Shown here in pieces: positions 17,972 to 27,909 of a stretch of 64,000 nt of DNA. The position numbers and the translations under genes were made by a program. The first letter of the stretch is position 1. Each line of letters starts with the position of its first letter. The notes beneath the pieces were generated by a model, which worked only from the letters and a program-made list of their open reading frames with translations, was not told the origin of the DNA and searched no databases. Source of the DNA: Acidimicrobiaceae bacterium (GTDB lineage Bacteria > Actinomycetota > Acidimicrobiia > Acidimicrobiales > RAAP-2). The DNA lies in contig DAHUZJ010000051.1 in the NCBI GenBank assembly GCA_027306585.1, positions 1-64,000 on the forward strand, read 5' to 3'.

Positions 17972-19156
17972 TCAGGCGACCAAGGCCGCGGCCTGCGGGC
18001 CGACCGGGCTCTCGGTCCAGTGCCATCGGACGCTCGGAGCGAAGAGCGAGCGGTCGGCGCGGCCGGCGTGACGGCGCGCGAGGCCGAGGAGCGATTGGAC
18101 CAGCGTGTCCCCGAGGAGGTGCGGTCGAAGCCCCAGCTCCAAGAGCCCGGAGTGCTCGGCGTGGTAATAGTGCTCGTCGGCCTCCACCCTCGGGTTCTCG
18201 ATCATGGCGATGGGGACGTCACCACCGGCGGCCTCCTGGATGAGCGCCGCCAGTGCACGAACGCTGAACTGCTCGGTGAACTGGTTGAACACCCGGAACT
18301 CGCCCGGCTGGGCCGGCTGCTCGCACGCGATGCGGATGCACTCGACGGTGTCGCGGAGGTCGAGCATCCCCCGGATCTGCCCACCCGTCCCGTACACGGT
18401 GAGCGGATGGCTGCACGCGGCCTGGACCACCAGGCGGTTGAGCACCGTGCCGAACACGGCGTCGTAGTCGAACCGGGTGGCGAGGTCGGGGTGTGCCGCC
18501 ATCTCCTCGGTCTCCTGGCCGTACACGATGCCCTGGTTCAGGTCGGTCGCCGCCAGGTGCCACGTCCGGCAGGCGAACTCGATGTTGTGGCTGTCGTGCA
18601 CCTTGGACAGGTGGTAGAAGGACCCGGGTCGCTTGGGGTACAGCATGCGGTCCGTCCGGCCCTTGTGCGTGACCTCGAGCCAGCCCTCCTCGATGTCGAT
18701 GTTGGGCGTGCCGTACTCGCCCATCGAGCCGAGCTTGACCAGGTGGATCGACGGGTCGAGCTCGGCGATGGCGTAGAGCAGGTTGAGCGTGCCCACGACG
18801 TTGTTGGTCTGCGTGTACACCGCGTGCGCCTGGTCGATCATCGAGTACGGGGCGGAGCGCTGTTCGGCGAAGTGCACCACGGCGTCGGGGCCGAACGTCT
18901 CGATGACGTGGTGGGTGAACACGGGGTCGGTCAGGTCGCCGACGTACGTCGCCAGCGGCCGGTCGGAGATGGCGCGCCAGGCGAGGACCCGTCGGTCGAG
19001 CGAGGCGATCGGCACGAGTGACGTGGCGCCGAGCTCGCTGTCGTAGCCGCGGCGGGCGAAATTGTCGACGACCCCGACGTCGTGGCCGGCCGCCGAGAGA
19101 TGCAGCGCCGTGGGCCACCCCAGGTAGCCGTCGCCGCCGAGAACCAGGATCCGCAT
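17972..19156 (-). CDS. sqd1: SQD1-type UDP-sulfoquinovose synthase-like NAD-dependent enzyme
   Basis: MRILVLGGDGYLGWPTALHLSAAGHDVGVVDNFARR; PDAVVHFAEQRSAPYSMIDQAHAVYTQTNNVVGTLNLLYAI; LVKLGSMGEYGTPNIDIEEGWLEVTHKGRTDRMLYPKRPGSFYHLSKVHDSHNIEFACRTW; FRVFNQFTEQFSV; RVEADEHYYHAEHS. GGAGG upstream of ATG at 19156. Confidence 0.88.
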   Translation of the reverse strand: MRILVLGGDGYLGWPTALHLSAAGHDVGVVDNFARRGYDSELGATSLVPIASLDRRVLAWRAISDRPLATYVGDLTDPVFTHHVIETFGPDAVVHFAEQRSAPYSMIDQAHAVYTQTNNVVGTLNLLYAIAELDPSIHLVKLGSMGEYGTPNIDIEEGWLEVTHKGRTDRMLYPKRPGSFYHLSKVHDSHNIEFACRTWHLAATDLNQGIVYGQETEEMAAHPDLATRFDYDAVFGTVLNRLVVQAACSHPLTVYGTGGQIRGMLDLRDTVECIRIACEQPAQPGEFRVFNQFTEQFSVRALAALIQEAAGGDVPIAMIENPRVEADEHYYHAEHSGLLELGLRPHLLGDTLVQSLLGLARRHAGRADRSLFAPSVRWHWTESPVGPQAAALVA

Positions 19157-19559
19157 GACGCACCTCCAGATCGCTCCGGGCGCCACTCGAACGCCCTCTT
19201 CGGCGCGAGTGTGACGGTGCCCGTGGAGTGGCGACAGTGACCAAGGTCCCGGAAGGCCGGGCTGGCGGTGATTCCTACCATCGTCTTACGGAGCTCACAG
19301 GCGTCTCCCATCTTCGGCGTTCGGCCTGGTCGAGCAGGCCGGCCCCATGGTGGACCTGGAGCGCCATGCGGCGCGCGGCCACCTGCGCGTGCTCCAGGCT
19401 GCTCCACCGCGTCGGTCGTCGTCGCGGCCGCTCCTCGCCGAACCTTCCATCGGGCGGCGCCGATGCTGCGGTTAGCATCGCCGCCTGGAGCCGTGTCGGG
19501 GCGAGAGGGGGCGATGCCGTGAGGGAGCAGGCAGCGGACGGGGACCGGGGCCAGCGGCG

Positions 19560-20501
19560 ATGAGCGCCCCCGACGTCGACCCACCCGTGCTCGGCCCGCC
19601 GGCTGTCGAGGAGGTGAGCGAGGGCCTCTTCGCCTACATCCAGCCCGACGGCACCTGGTACATCAACAACACGGGTTTCCTCGTGGGACGGCAAGGGGTC
19701 ATCAGCATCGATGCATGCTCGACCGAGCGCCGGACCCGGGACTACCTGGCGGCCATCGGCACCGTGACGGACCGGCCGGTGCGGACGCTGGTCAACACCC
19801 ACCATCATGGCGACCACACGCACGGCAATTACCTGTTCGCCTCCGCCACCGTGGTGGCCCACGAACGGTGCCGGGAGGAGGTGCTCGGTGCCGGTCTCCC
19901 GGCCGCCACGGGGCCGTGGGGGGAGGTGGCGTGGGGCAAGCTGGCGCTGGAGCCGCCGTTCCTCACGTTTCGCGACGGCATGACGGTGTGGGTGGACGAC
20001 CTGCGCTGCGAGGTCCGCCACGTGGGCGAGCCGGCGCACACGACCAACGACTGCTATGTGTGGATCCCCGACCGCCGTGTGCTGTTCTGTGGTGACCTGC
20101 TCTTCCACCGGGGCACCCCCTTCGTCCTCATGGGCTCGGTGACCGGCGCGATCGCGGTGCTCGAGCACGTGGTCCGTCCCCTCGGGGCGGCGACGATCGT
20201 CCCTGGCCACGGGCCGGTGACCGGTCCCGGGCTCATCGACGACGTGCTCGCCTACCTGCGCTTCGTCCAGGACACGGCGGTGCAGGGCCTGGCGGCGGGA
20301 CTGTCCCCGCTCGACGCCGCCCGCCAGTGCGACCTGGGAGCCTTTGCCGAGCTGTCCGATCCCGAACGCCTGGTGGGCAACCTGCACCGTGCGTACGCCG
20401 AGCTCGCGGGCACCCCACCGGGCGGTCCCATCGATCTTGCGGCCGCGCTCGGCGACATGGTCACCTACAACGGTGGCCGCCCACTCACCTGTCGGGCCTG
20501 A
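19560..20501 (+). CDS. MBL-fold metallo-hydrolase
   Basis: TLVNTHHHGDHTHGNYLF HxHxDH motif; VLFCGDLLFHRGTPF; IVPGHGPVTGPGLI. Confidence 0.9.
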   Translation: MSAPDVDPPVLGPPAVEEVSEGLFAYIQPDGTWYINNTGFLVGRQGVISIDACSTERRTRDYLAAIGTVTDRPVRTLVNTHHHGDHTHGNYLFASATVVAHERCREEVLGAGLPAATGPWGEVAWGKLALEPPFLTFRDGMTVWVDDLRCEVRHVGEPAHTTNDCYVWIPDRRVLFCGDLLFHRGTPFVLMGSVTGAIAVLEHVVRPLGAATIVPGHGPVTGPGLIDDVLAYLRFVQDTAVQGLAAGLSPLDAARQCDLGAFAELSDPERLVGNLHRAYAELAGTPPGGPIDLAAALGDMVTYNGGRPLTCRA

Positions 20502-20537
20502 AGCGGCCCACCGTCCCGCCGAGCCACGGAGGCGCCC

Positions 20538-21470
20538 ATGCGCTGGTCCACGTACGTTTCCCCACGCGACGGCGCCGAGCACGTCGCCTTGGTGCACGAC
20601 GGCGAGCTGAGGGCGTTGGGTGCCCCCGGGCGCCTGTTGGACCTGCTGGGCGACGACGGCACGCGCCTCGCCGAGGCAGCCGCACAGGCGGTCGCCGACC
20701 CCTGGGAGGTCGTCGCGCTGGCGGACGCCCGGCTCCGGGCGCCCCTGCCCGTGCCGCCCTCCATCCGCGACTTCTTCGCCTTCGAGGAGCATGTGACCAC
20801 GTCGAGCGCGGCCCTCGGCCATGCCGTGGAGCCCGTGTGGTACGAGCAGCCCATCTTCTATTTCACCAACCCGGCTGCGGTGCGGGGGCCGTTCGACGAC
20901 GTGCCGGTGGCGCCGGGTTGCGCGGCCTTCGACTACGAGCTGGAAGTGGCGGCGGTGATCGGAAGGACGGGCGCCGACCTCGATCCAGCGGAGGCCGAAG
21001 CGTACGTGGCCGGCTACGTGGTGCTGTGCGACTGGAGCGCCCGCGACCTCCAAGCCAAGGAGATGCGGGGCAACCTCGGCCCCGCCAAGGCGAAGGACAC
21101 CGCCACGAGCCTCGGACCCTGGATGGTCACCCCGGACGAGCTCGCGCCCCGGCGAGCGGGCAACGCGTACGACCTCACCATGCGGGCGTTGGTCAACGGC
21201 ACGGAGTACAGCCGGGGCAACATGTCCACCATCTACTGGACCTTCGGGCAGCTGATCGCCTACGCCTCGCGCGGCACGGAGGTCCGCCCCGGCGACGTCA
21301 TCGGCAGCGGCACGGTGGGCACCGGCTGCATCCTCGAGCTGTCGCGGGTGCACGGCAACGACGCCTACCCATGGCTGGTGCCGGGCGACCGTGTCGAGCT
21401 GGCGATCGACGAGCTCGGGACCATCGACGCGTCGATCGTCGAGGGCCGGCCGGTGGTGCCTCTCGCCTGA
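20538..21470 (+). CDS. Fumarylacetoacetate hydrolase family protein
   Basis: FDYELEVAAVIGRTGADLDPAEAEAYVAGYVVLCDWSARDLQAKEMRGNLGPAKAKDTATSLGPWMVTPDE. Confidence 0.9.
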   Translation: MRWSTYVSPRDGAEHVALVHDGELRALGAPGRLLDLLGDDGTRLAEAAAQAVADPWEVVALADARLRAPLPVPPSIRDFFAFEEHVTTSSAALGHAVEPVWYEQPIFYFTNPAAVRGPFDDVPVAPGCAAFDYELEVAAVIGRTGADLDPAEAEAYVAGYVVLCDWSARDLQAKEMRGNLGPAKAKDTATSLGPWMVTPDELAPRRAGNAYDLTMRALVNGTEYSRGNMSTIYWTFGQLIAYASRGTEVRPGDVIGSGTVGTGCILELSRVHGNDAYPWLVPGDRVELAIDELGTIDASIVEGRPVVPLA

Positions 21471-21540
21471 GGCTTGGGCCTGGCTCCTCCTCGAGACGGA
21501 GCGGCAGCCGACCCAGCCGGCCCCGTGCCCACGTCGACGC

Positions 21541-22608
21541 TCACCGCGCCCACACCTCGCCGCGGGCGTCGGCCACGGTGCAGGTGCCCGGGGACGGGCA
21601 CGCCACCGCAGCGAGGGGGAACCCGAGGCCGAGCGCCACCGGCTTCGACCAGCGCCGTCCGTCCCACACGGTCACCCGGTTGCCGCCCACGGCGGCGCAC
21701 CACGACGGCCCGGCGCACGAGACGTCGGTCGGCGACGGGACGGAGGCCGAGGCCGGTGTGGCCGCCGGCGACGGGAGGATCGACTGGGGCGGCGACCAGG
21801 CGGTCCCGTTCCACGTGACCTCCCGCCCCGACGTGTCGACCGCCACGCAGAAGGTGGGGGCGCCGCACGACACGGCGGTGACCATGCCGGCGGGGTCGAC
21901 GTCCACCGGCCTCGACCAGGATCCGCCGTCCCACGTGGCCATGCCGCCCATGGCCGCCACGCACGAGCTGGAGCCGGTGCAGCTGATGTCCGTGGCCCCA
22001 CCCCAGGCGTTGAGCTGGGACGACCATGTGGCGCCGTCGAGGACGTACCCGTCGCCGACGCCGTCGACGGCCACGCAGGTCCCCGCGGCGGCGCACGCCA
22101 CCGCCTGCAGGTGCTGCGCGCCGCCGAGGACCACGGGCGGTGCCCAAGAGCCGCTCCCGCTGCGGCCGCCACCGGCCGTCCACGTGACCACTTCGTCCGG
22201 CGAGTGGATGGCCAGGCACCAGGTCGTCGACGGGCACGAGAGCTCGCCGACGGCGGGCACGCTCGAGGCCGGCGCCACTCCCGGCACCGGTGGGGACCAC
22301 GTCCGGCCGTGCTCGACGACCGCCGCCCCGTTGGCATCGATGGCGACGCACCGGCCCCGAGCCGGGCACGACAGCGCGACCAGTGCTCGGCCGGGGTCGG
22401 CCGTGACCGGGCCCACCCAGGAGGACATGGCCCGGTGCCGGCGGCCAGCCGGCGGCGCGGACCGGTGCTCCGTCGCCCCGGTGGCGCCGCCCACCGTGGT
22501 GCAGCCGGCCGCCAGCACGGCCAGCCCGGCGACGAGCAGGAGGGCCGCCCTGGCGGGCCGACGAGCGTCCACCGCCGTGGCGAGCTCATCGGCGAGTGGT
22601 CCTAACAC
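21541..22608 (-). CDS. Secreted lipoprotein-like repeat protein with paired-Cys SCxxxxxCVAVD...W.G..WS repeats
   Basis: LLVAGLAVLAAGC lipobox-like; repeats ALSCPARGRCVAIDANGAAVV, ELSCPSTTWCLAIH, AVACAAAGTCVAVDGVGDGYVLDGATWS, DISCTGSSSCVAAMGGMATWDGGSWS, AVSCGAPTFCVAVDTSGREVTWNGTAWS. Confidence 0.75.
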   Translation of the reverse strand: MLGPLADELATAVDARRPARAALLLVAGLAVLAAGCTTVGGATGATEHRSAPPAGRRHRAMSSWVGPVTADPGRALVALSCPARGRCVAIDANGAAVVEHGRTWSPPVPGVAPASSVPAVGELSCPSTTWCLAIHSPDEVVTWTAGGGRSGSGSWAPPVVLGGAQHLQAVACAAAGTCVAVDGVGDGYVLDGATWSSQLNAWGGATDISCTGSSSCVAAMGGMATWDGGSWSRPVDVDPAGMVTAVSCGAPTFCVAVDTSGREVTWNGTAWSPPQSILPSPAATPASASVPSPTDVSCAGPSWCAAVGGNRVTVWDGRRWSKPVALGLGFPLAAVACPSPGTCTVADARGEVWAR

Positions 22609-22728
22609 AGCCCTGACACGACGCTGGCCGGCCGCTCATCGCCGTCGGGTTGACTGTCCTGCAACACGCCGGCCCCGCCGGAGAGCCGGCACCGACGTGA
22701 TGGACCTGGACACGAGGAGGCGAGCACG

Positions 22729-23259
22729 ATGGCACGGATCGACGGCACGGCGAAGGGCCGTGCGGCGAGGCGCGGCAGGCGGCACGGGACGATGGCGCTC
22801 GTGGCGGCCGGTGCGACCACGGCGGTGGTCCTGGGCGTCGGAGGGGTGGCGGCCGCCAGCGCCGGCGGCCACGCGCCGACGGGCATCACGACGGCGTCGG
22901 CGACGACGTCGGCAGGGAGACCTCCCGCCGGCACGCACCCCGCGCTCGAGCGTCTGCTGCGCCACACCATGGAGGCGCAGTTCGTGGTGCGCACCAAGGG
23001 CGGTGGACGGGAGACCTTCCAGTACGACCGGGGCGTGCTCCGCTCGGTGACATCGACCAGCATCACTATCACGCCGGCTGCGACACCGAGCAGCACCGTC
23101 TCGGCCACCATCACCTCCAGCACCCGGTTCAAGGGGCTTCCCGAGAGCCAGCTGCAGCCAGGGGACCACGTCGCCCTCCTGTACCAGGGCGGGAACGCGG
23201 TCGTCATCGGCGCCAAGGCGCCCAAGCCCGCCGGATCGTCGAGCAGCACGTCCGGCTGA
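22729..23259 (+). CDS. Hypothetical membrane/secreted protein, DUF5666-like beta region
   Basis: N-terminal TM segment; FQYDRGVLRSVTSTSITITPAATPSSTVSATITSSTRFKGLPESQLQPGDHVALLYQGGNAVVIGAK. Confidence 0.55.
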   Translation: MARIDGTAKGRAARRGRRHGTMALVAAGATTAVVLGVGGVAAASAGGHAPTGITTASATTSAGRPPAGTHPALERLLRHTMEAQFVVRTKGGGRETFQYDRGVLRSVTSTSITITPAATPSSTVSATITSSTRFKGLPESQLQPGDHVALLYQGGNAVVIGAKAPKPAGSSSSTSG

Positions 23260-23322
23260 GCGGGGCGGGGTGCACGAGCCTCGGTTGTCGCGCGCCGTCC
23301 GCGGCGGCGCGAAGCTGAGGCG

Positions 23323-23997
23323 ATGAGCGCCGGCACCGTCCTCGTCGTCGAGGACGACGAGGCCATCGCCGGGCTGGTGGCCCTGTACCTCCAACGAGCG
23401 GGGTTCGGGGTGCTGCACGCCGACGACGGGGAGACGGCGCTCGCCCTGTGGCGCCGTGACCATCCCCGGCTGGTGGTCGTCGACATCGGGCTCCCGGGGG
23501 CGACGGACGGCCTCGACCTGTGCCGGCGCCTGCGGGCCGAGGGCGGCACCCCGGTGATCTTCCTCACCGCCCGGAGCGACGAGGTCGACCGCGTCCTGGG
23601 CCTCGAGCTGGGCGCCGACGACTACCTGACGAAGCCGTTCTCCCCGCGCGAGCTGGTGGCGCGGGTGAAGGCCGTCCTGCGGCGCACCGGGCTGCCCGCG
23701 GCCTCCCCGGTCACCGAGCTCGCGGGAGGGGCCATCCAGATCGATCCCGCGCGACGCGAGGTCCGGGTCGGCGGCGAGCCGGTCGAGCTCACGACCCGTG
23801 AGTTCAACCTCCTGGTGGCGCTGGGCGACCACCGGGGGATCGTGCTCAGCCGGACGCAGCTCTTGGAGCTGGCGTGGGGCGCCGACTGGTACGGCGACGA
23901 GCGGACCGTCGACGTGCACGTGGCCCAGCTGCGCAAGAAGCTCGGCACGGCACTGGACCTCGCGACGTTGCGAGGGGTCGGCTACCGCCTCGATTGA
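23323..23997 (+). CDS. Response regulator (OmpR family)
   Basis: VLVVEDDEAIAGLVALYLQRAGFGVLHADDG; LVVVDIGLPGATDG; FLTARSDEVDRVLGLELGADDYLTKPFSPRELVARVKAVLRR; winged-helix C-terminus. Confidence 0.95.
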   Translation: MSAGTVLVVEDDEAIAGLVALYLQRAGFGVLHADDGETALALWRRDHPRLVVVDIGLPGATDGLDLCRRLRAEGGTPVIFLTARSDEVDRVLGLELGADDYLTKPFSPRELVARVKAVLRRTGLPAASPVTELAGGAIQIDPARREVRVGGEPVELTTREFNLLVALGDHRGIVLSRTQLLELAWGADWYGDERTVDVHVAQLRKKLGTALDLATLRGVGYRLD

Positions 23998-24053
23998 GAT
24001 GATCCCCGACGAGCGGCGGCGGTCCGCACCATGACCCGGAGCAGGGCACGGCG

Positions 24054-25463
24054 GTGCGCCGGCGCTTGACCCTCACCATCGTCGGGCTCGTCGTCGGCGC
24101 CCTGCTGCTCGCCGGAGGCGGCGCCCTGGTCGTGGCGTCCTTGACGGCTCGCCATCACGTCGTCGACCAGCTCGTGCGCCAAGACGAGACGTTGGCCGGC
24201 ACGGCGGCCACCATCCGCACCCCGGCGGTGCTCCGGCTCGTGGGCCGGGTCCTGCGCCTCGACCGGGCCGACCTCTTGGTGGTCGACGCCTCGGGCACCG
24301 TGGTCGACGCGCTCCCCCGCGGTCTCGGGGCCCTGCAGCTCCCCCGCCTGCCGTCGACCCCGCAGCCGCGCTCGGGGGTGCGCGGTAGCCTCGCCTATGC
24401 GGTGGAGCCGGTCCGGCTCGACCGATCGGTGCGCGGGCCGCTGCCGGCCGGCGACTGGACGGCGGTGCTGCTCAGCCGGCGCGTCGGCGCCTTGGTCCCC
24501 GACTGGGGGTTCTTCCTCTGGGTGGCGGGCGCCACGGTGGCGGTGGCCGCCGGGGTCGCGGCGGGGTTGAGCCGGCGCATCACGAGACCACTGGCGGCGG
24601 CCAGCGAGGTGACCGGGCGCATCGCCGCCGGGCAGCTGGACGCCCGTGTGCCGCGTGACGGCGGACGCGACGAGCTGGACTCGCTGGCGCGGTCCATCAA
24701 CTCGATGGCAGCCACCCTGGAGCAGAGCCGGCAGCACGAGACCGAGCTGCTGGCTTCGATCTCCCACGACCTCCGCACCCCGCTCACGTCCATCCGCGGC
24801 TACGCGGAGGCGATCGCCGACGGGGTCGCCGACGACCCGCGGCGAGCGGCGGGCGTCATCACCGACCAGGCTCGCCGGTTGGAGCGGCTGGTCGGTGACC
24901 TCCTCGACCTGGCCAAGGTGCGCGCCCGCCACCTGCCTCTGCACCCGGTGGCCGTCGACGTCGCCGCGTCGGTCGTGCAGGTGCTCGACGCCGCCGGGCC
25001 CGAGGCGCGCCGCGTGGGTGTGGCGCTGAGGTCCGAGACCGCCGACACCAAGCCCGTGGCGCACGCCGATCCCGACCGGCTGGCCCAGGTCCTCACCAAC
25101 CTCGTGCACAACGCCGTGGCGCATGCCGGCTCGACCGTGGTCGTCCGGTCCGGACGCACCGCGCCCGTGGGGGGCGACGCCGTCTGGGTCGCCGTGGAAG
25201 ACGACGGTCCCGGCATCCCGGCCGACGAGCTCGGACGGGTCTTCGACCGCTTCTACCAGGTCGACCGGGGCTCGGCGGCCCGCGCCGGCGGTTCCGGGCT
25301 CGGGCTGTCGATCGTGGCCGAGCTGGCGTCGGCCATGGGCGGCGCCGTGCGGGCGGAGTCGCCGGCGTCCCCCGACCCGGCCCGACCGGGGTCGCGCTTC
25401 GTGGTGACGCTGCCCGGCGCCCCACCGGCGTCGCACGTGCACGCGGCGGCCGCTGCCCGCTGA
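24054..25463 (+). CDS. Sensor histidine kinase (HAMP-HisKA-HATPase)
   Basis: ELLASISHDLRTPLTSIRGYAEAIADG; QVLTNLVHNAVAHAG; VEDDGPGIPADELGRVFDRFYQVDRGSAARAGGSGLGLSIV. Confidence 0.94.
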   Translation: MRRRLTLTIVGLVVGALLLAGGGALVVASLTARHHVVDQLVRQDETLAGTAATIRTPAVLRLVGRVLRLDRADLLVVDASGTVVDALPRGLGALQLPRLPSTPQPRSGVRGSLAYAVEPVRLDRSVRGPLPAGDWTAVLLSRRVGALVPDWGFFLWVAGATVAVAAGVAAGLSRRITRPLAAASEVTGRIAAGQLDARVPRDGGRDELDSLARSINSMAATLEQSRQHETELLASISHDLRTPLTSIRGYAEAIADGVADDPRRAAGVITDQARRLERLVGDLLDLAKVRARHLPLHPVAVDVAASVVQVLDAAGPEARRVGVALRSETADTKPVAHADPDRLAQVLTNLVHNAVAHAGSTVVVRSGRTAPVGGDAVWVAVEDDGPGIPADELGRVFDRFYQVDRGSAARAGGSGLGLSIVAELASAMGGAVRAESPASPDPARPGSRFVVTLPGAPPASHVHAAAAAR

Positions 25464-25500
25464 CGGGAGGAGGGACCGGGGCGGCGGCGGGGACGGGTGC

Positions 25501-25971
25501 TCAGCGTGTGAGGGTCGGGTCCAGGCTCTGCGCCACGAGGAGCTGCAGCGATCGGAGCAGGTCGAGGTGCCGGGCCCGGCCCGGGTCCAGGCGTTCGACG
25601 TCGTCGTCCGTCGCCAGCCCGGCGGTCGCGGCGACGAGCGCCACGGCCATGCCGAGGACCCGCAGCCACGCGTCGGCCTCGGCGTCGGACAGCCGGTCCT
25701 TCCGCGCGCTCTCCGTCACGATCCGGCACACCTCGTCGATCACGGTCTGGCGTTCCAGGGTGACCAGCGGGTCGCCGTGCACGGCGCTCTCGTCGAGCCG
25801 GCCGTAGAGCCTGGCGAACGCCGGTGCCGACGGGTCGTCGACGCTGCGCCGCACCGCTTCCGCCGACTCCTCGACGAACCGCCGGACACGGCGAGGGAGC
25901 TCGACCACGATGCGCTCCCCCTGCCGCCGGATGGGGAGCGGCCCCGGCGCGGACCTGCGGCCCCCGGGCAC
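25501..25971 (-). CDS. DUF2017-like protein
   Basis: Immediately downstream of clpS on the same strand, a frequent actinobacterial arrangement; VVELPRRVRRFVEESAEAVRRSVDDPSAPAFARLYGRLDESAVHGDPLVTLERQTVIDEV. Confidence 0.65.
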   Translation of the reverse strand: MPGGRRSAPGPLPIRRQGERIVVELPRRVRRFVEESAEAVRRSVDDPSAPAFARLYGRLDESAVHGDPLVTLERQTVIDEVCRIVTESARKDRLSDAEADAWLRVLGMAVALVAATAGLATDDDVERLDPGRARHLDLLRSLQLLVAQSLDPTLTR

Positions 25972-25972
25972 C

Positions 25973-26266
25973 TCAGCCGTCCCTGCCGACGGTCGACTGG
26001 AGCCCGGCGGTCCCGAGCTGGATCGAGTAGTGGACGGCCTTGTCCCTCGATCCGGTCCACACGACGACCTTCCCCTTCTCGTGGGCGACGAGCATGAGCT
26101 CCGTGGCCGTGGGCCCGTCGAAGCCGAAGACCCGCTTCAGCACCAGGACCACCACCTGCATGGGGGTGACCGGGTCGTTCCAGAGAATGACGTGGTACGG
26201 GACGTCGTGCGACGCGTCCTCGTCGACGTGGTCGATCGACCGGGTATCGGGGTTGGCGACGGCCAT
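25973..26266 (-). CDS. clpS: ATP-dependent Clp protease adaptor ClpS
   Basis: PYHVILWNDPVTPMQVVVLVLKRVFGFDGPTATELMLVAHEKGKVVVWTGSRDKAVHYSIQL; ATG at 26266 with GAAGGAG upstream. Confidence 0.92.
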   Translation of the reverse strand: MAVANPDTRSIDHVDEDASHDVPYHVILWNDPVTPMQVVVLVLKRVFGFDGPTATELMLVAHEKGKVVVWTGSRDKAVHYSIQLGTAGLQSTVGRDG

Positions 26267-26436
26267 GGCCGCTCCTTCTCGCGTCGCTGCTCGCACGCTC
26301 GCTGCGCGTCCTGCGCCTTGGTCCATGCCACCGCCGCCGGCCGCACGGGCGCCCCCCAGGATGGCACGGGCCGGGCGCGCTCGAGCGGACGGCGGCCCGC
26401 CGCCGCCGTTGCTGCTGTCGCCGTGGCGACCTTCGC

Positions 26437-27909
26437 CTATGCCCGGTGAGCCTCGCGCAACGCCCGGGCGCCACCTGGCGTCGGCTCACCGCCGTGGCCG
26501 GGAACCGAGGCGGGCCGGACGGCCGCCCGGACGGCGGCAGCTACCGCGTGGTGGACCTGGGCGTGGAACATCGAGGGGACGACGACGCCGATCTGGCGTT
26601 CGGCGTCACTCACGGCGTCGGCGATCGCCAGGGCGGCCGCCTGCTCCATCTCCGCCGTGATCCGGGGGGCGCGGGCATCCAGCGCGCCGCGGAAGATCCC
26701 GGGGAAGCAGAGGGCGTTGTTCACCTGGTTCGGCAGGTCGGAACGTCCGGTGGCGAGGATGGCGCCGGACGGCAGCTCGTGCAGCGCCACCTCCGGCTCG
26801 GGGTTGGCGAGGGCGAAGACGATCGGGTCCGACGCCATCCGACCGAGCACGGCCGGGTCCCACGCCCCCCGGCGGCTGACGCCGATGACGGCGTCGGCAC
26901 CGACCACCGCCTCGGCCAGCGATGGGTACTTGGGGCCACCGGCCCGCTCGGCGATGGCCCGGTGGTGCGGGAGCAGGTCGTCGCCGGCGTGGAGCGGCCC
27001 TGTGCGATCCACCGCGACGAGGTGCCGTACGCCGGCGTCGAGGAGCATGGTGGCGATCGCCGTCCCCGCGGCACCGACGCCGACGACGACCGTCCGCAGG
27101 TCGACGAGGTCCCGACCGGTGATCCGGCAGGCGTTCAACAGCGCGGCCAGGACGACGACCGCCGTCCCGTGCTGGTCGTCGTGGAAGACGGGGATGTCGA
27201 GCGCGTCCTGGAGGCGCGCCTCGACCTCGAAGCAGGCCGGTGCGCCGATGTCCTCGAGATTGATCCCCCCGAAGCCCGGCGCCAAGGCGCGCACCGCGGC
27301 CACGATCTCGTCCACCCCGGACACGTCCAGGCACAGCGGCACGGCGTTGACGCCGCCGAACGACTTGAACAGGGCGGCCTTTCCCTCCATGACCGGCAGG
27401 GCGGCGAGCGGACCGACGTCGCCGAGGCCCAGGACGGCGGTGCCGTCGGTGACGACCGCCACCGTGTTGCCCTTGATGGTGAGGTTCCATGCCGCCTGGG
27501 GATCCGCTGCCACCCGGGTCGCGACGCGGGCCACCCCCGGCGTGTAGACGCGCGACAGCTCGTCGCGCGTCCGGATCCCCGTTCGCGGCACCACCTCGAT
27601 GGCGCCTCCCAGGTGCGAGAGGAACGTGCGGTCCGAGACGCTGCGCACGGTGTAGCCGTCAGCCACCAGGCCGGCCGTGACGTGCTCGACATGGCGCTCG
27701 TCGACGGCGTTGAAGGTGACGTCGACACGGGCACCGGTCGTGGTCGCCTCGACCAGGTCGATCCCCACGACCTGTGCCCCCCTGCTCCCGAGCGCCAGGG
27801 CGACCTCACCGAGGAGGTGCCCCGAGGCGGCGGCCTCGACGCGGACGGTCGTCGAGTAGCTGGGGCTCGGGACCGCTGCGGGGCCCGCACCCGGGCCGGT
27901 GCCGCTCAC
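26437..27909 (-). CDS. NAD-dependent malic enzyme with N-terminal ACT-like region
   Basis: SRVYTPGVARVATRVAADPQAAWNLTIKGNTVAVVTDGTAVLGLGDVGPLAALPVMEGKAALFKSFGGVNAVPLCLDV; DIPVFHDDQHGTAVVVLAALLNACRI. Confidence 0.93.
   Translation of the reverse strand: MSGTGPGAGPAAVPSPSYSTTVRVEAAASGHLLGEVALALGSRGAQVVGIDLVEATTTGARVDVTFNAVDERHVEHVTAGLVADGYTVRSVSDRTFLSHLGGAIEVVPRTGIRTRDELSRVYTPGVARVATRVAADPQAAWNLTIKGNTVAVVTDGTAVLGLGDVGPLAALPVMEGKAALFKSFGGVNAVPLCLDVSGVDEIVAAVRALAPGFGGINLEDIGAPACFEVEARLQDALDIPVFHDDQHGTAVVVLAALLNACRITGRDLVDLRTVVVGVGAAGTAIATMLLDAGVRHLVAVDRTGPLHAGDDLLPHHRAIAERAGGPKYPSLAEAVVGADAVIGVSRRGAWDPAVLGRMASDPIVFALANPEPEVALHELPSGAILATGRSDLPNQVNNALCFPGIFRGALDARAPRITAEMEQAAALAIADAVSDAERQIGVVVPSMFHAQVHHAVAAAVRAAVRPASVPGHGGEPTPGGARALREAHRA

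Noticed and set aside
25501-26266. clpS-DUF2017 pairing as a novel system
   Set aside because: This adjacency is common in actinobacteria and expected.
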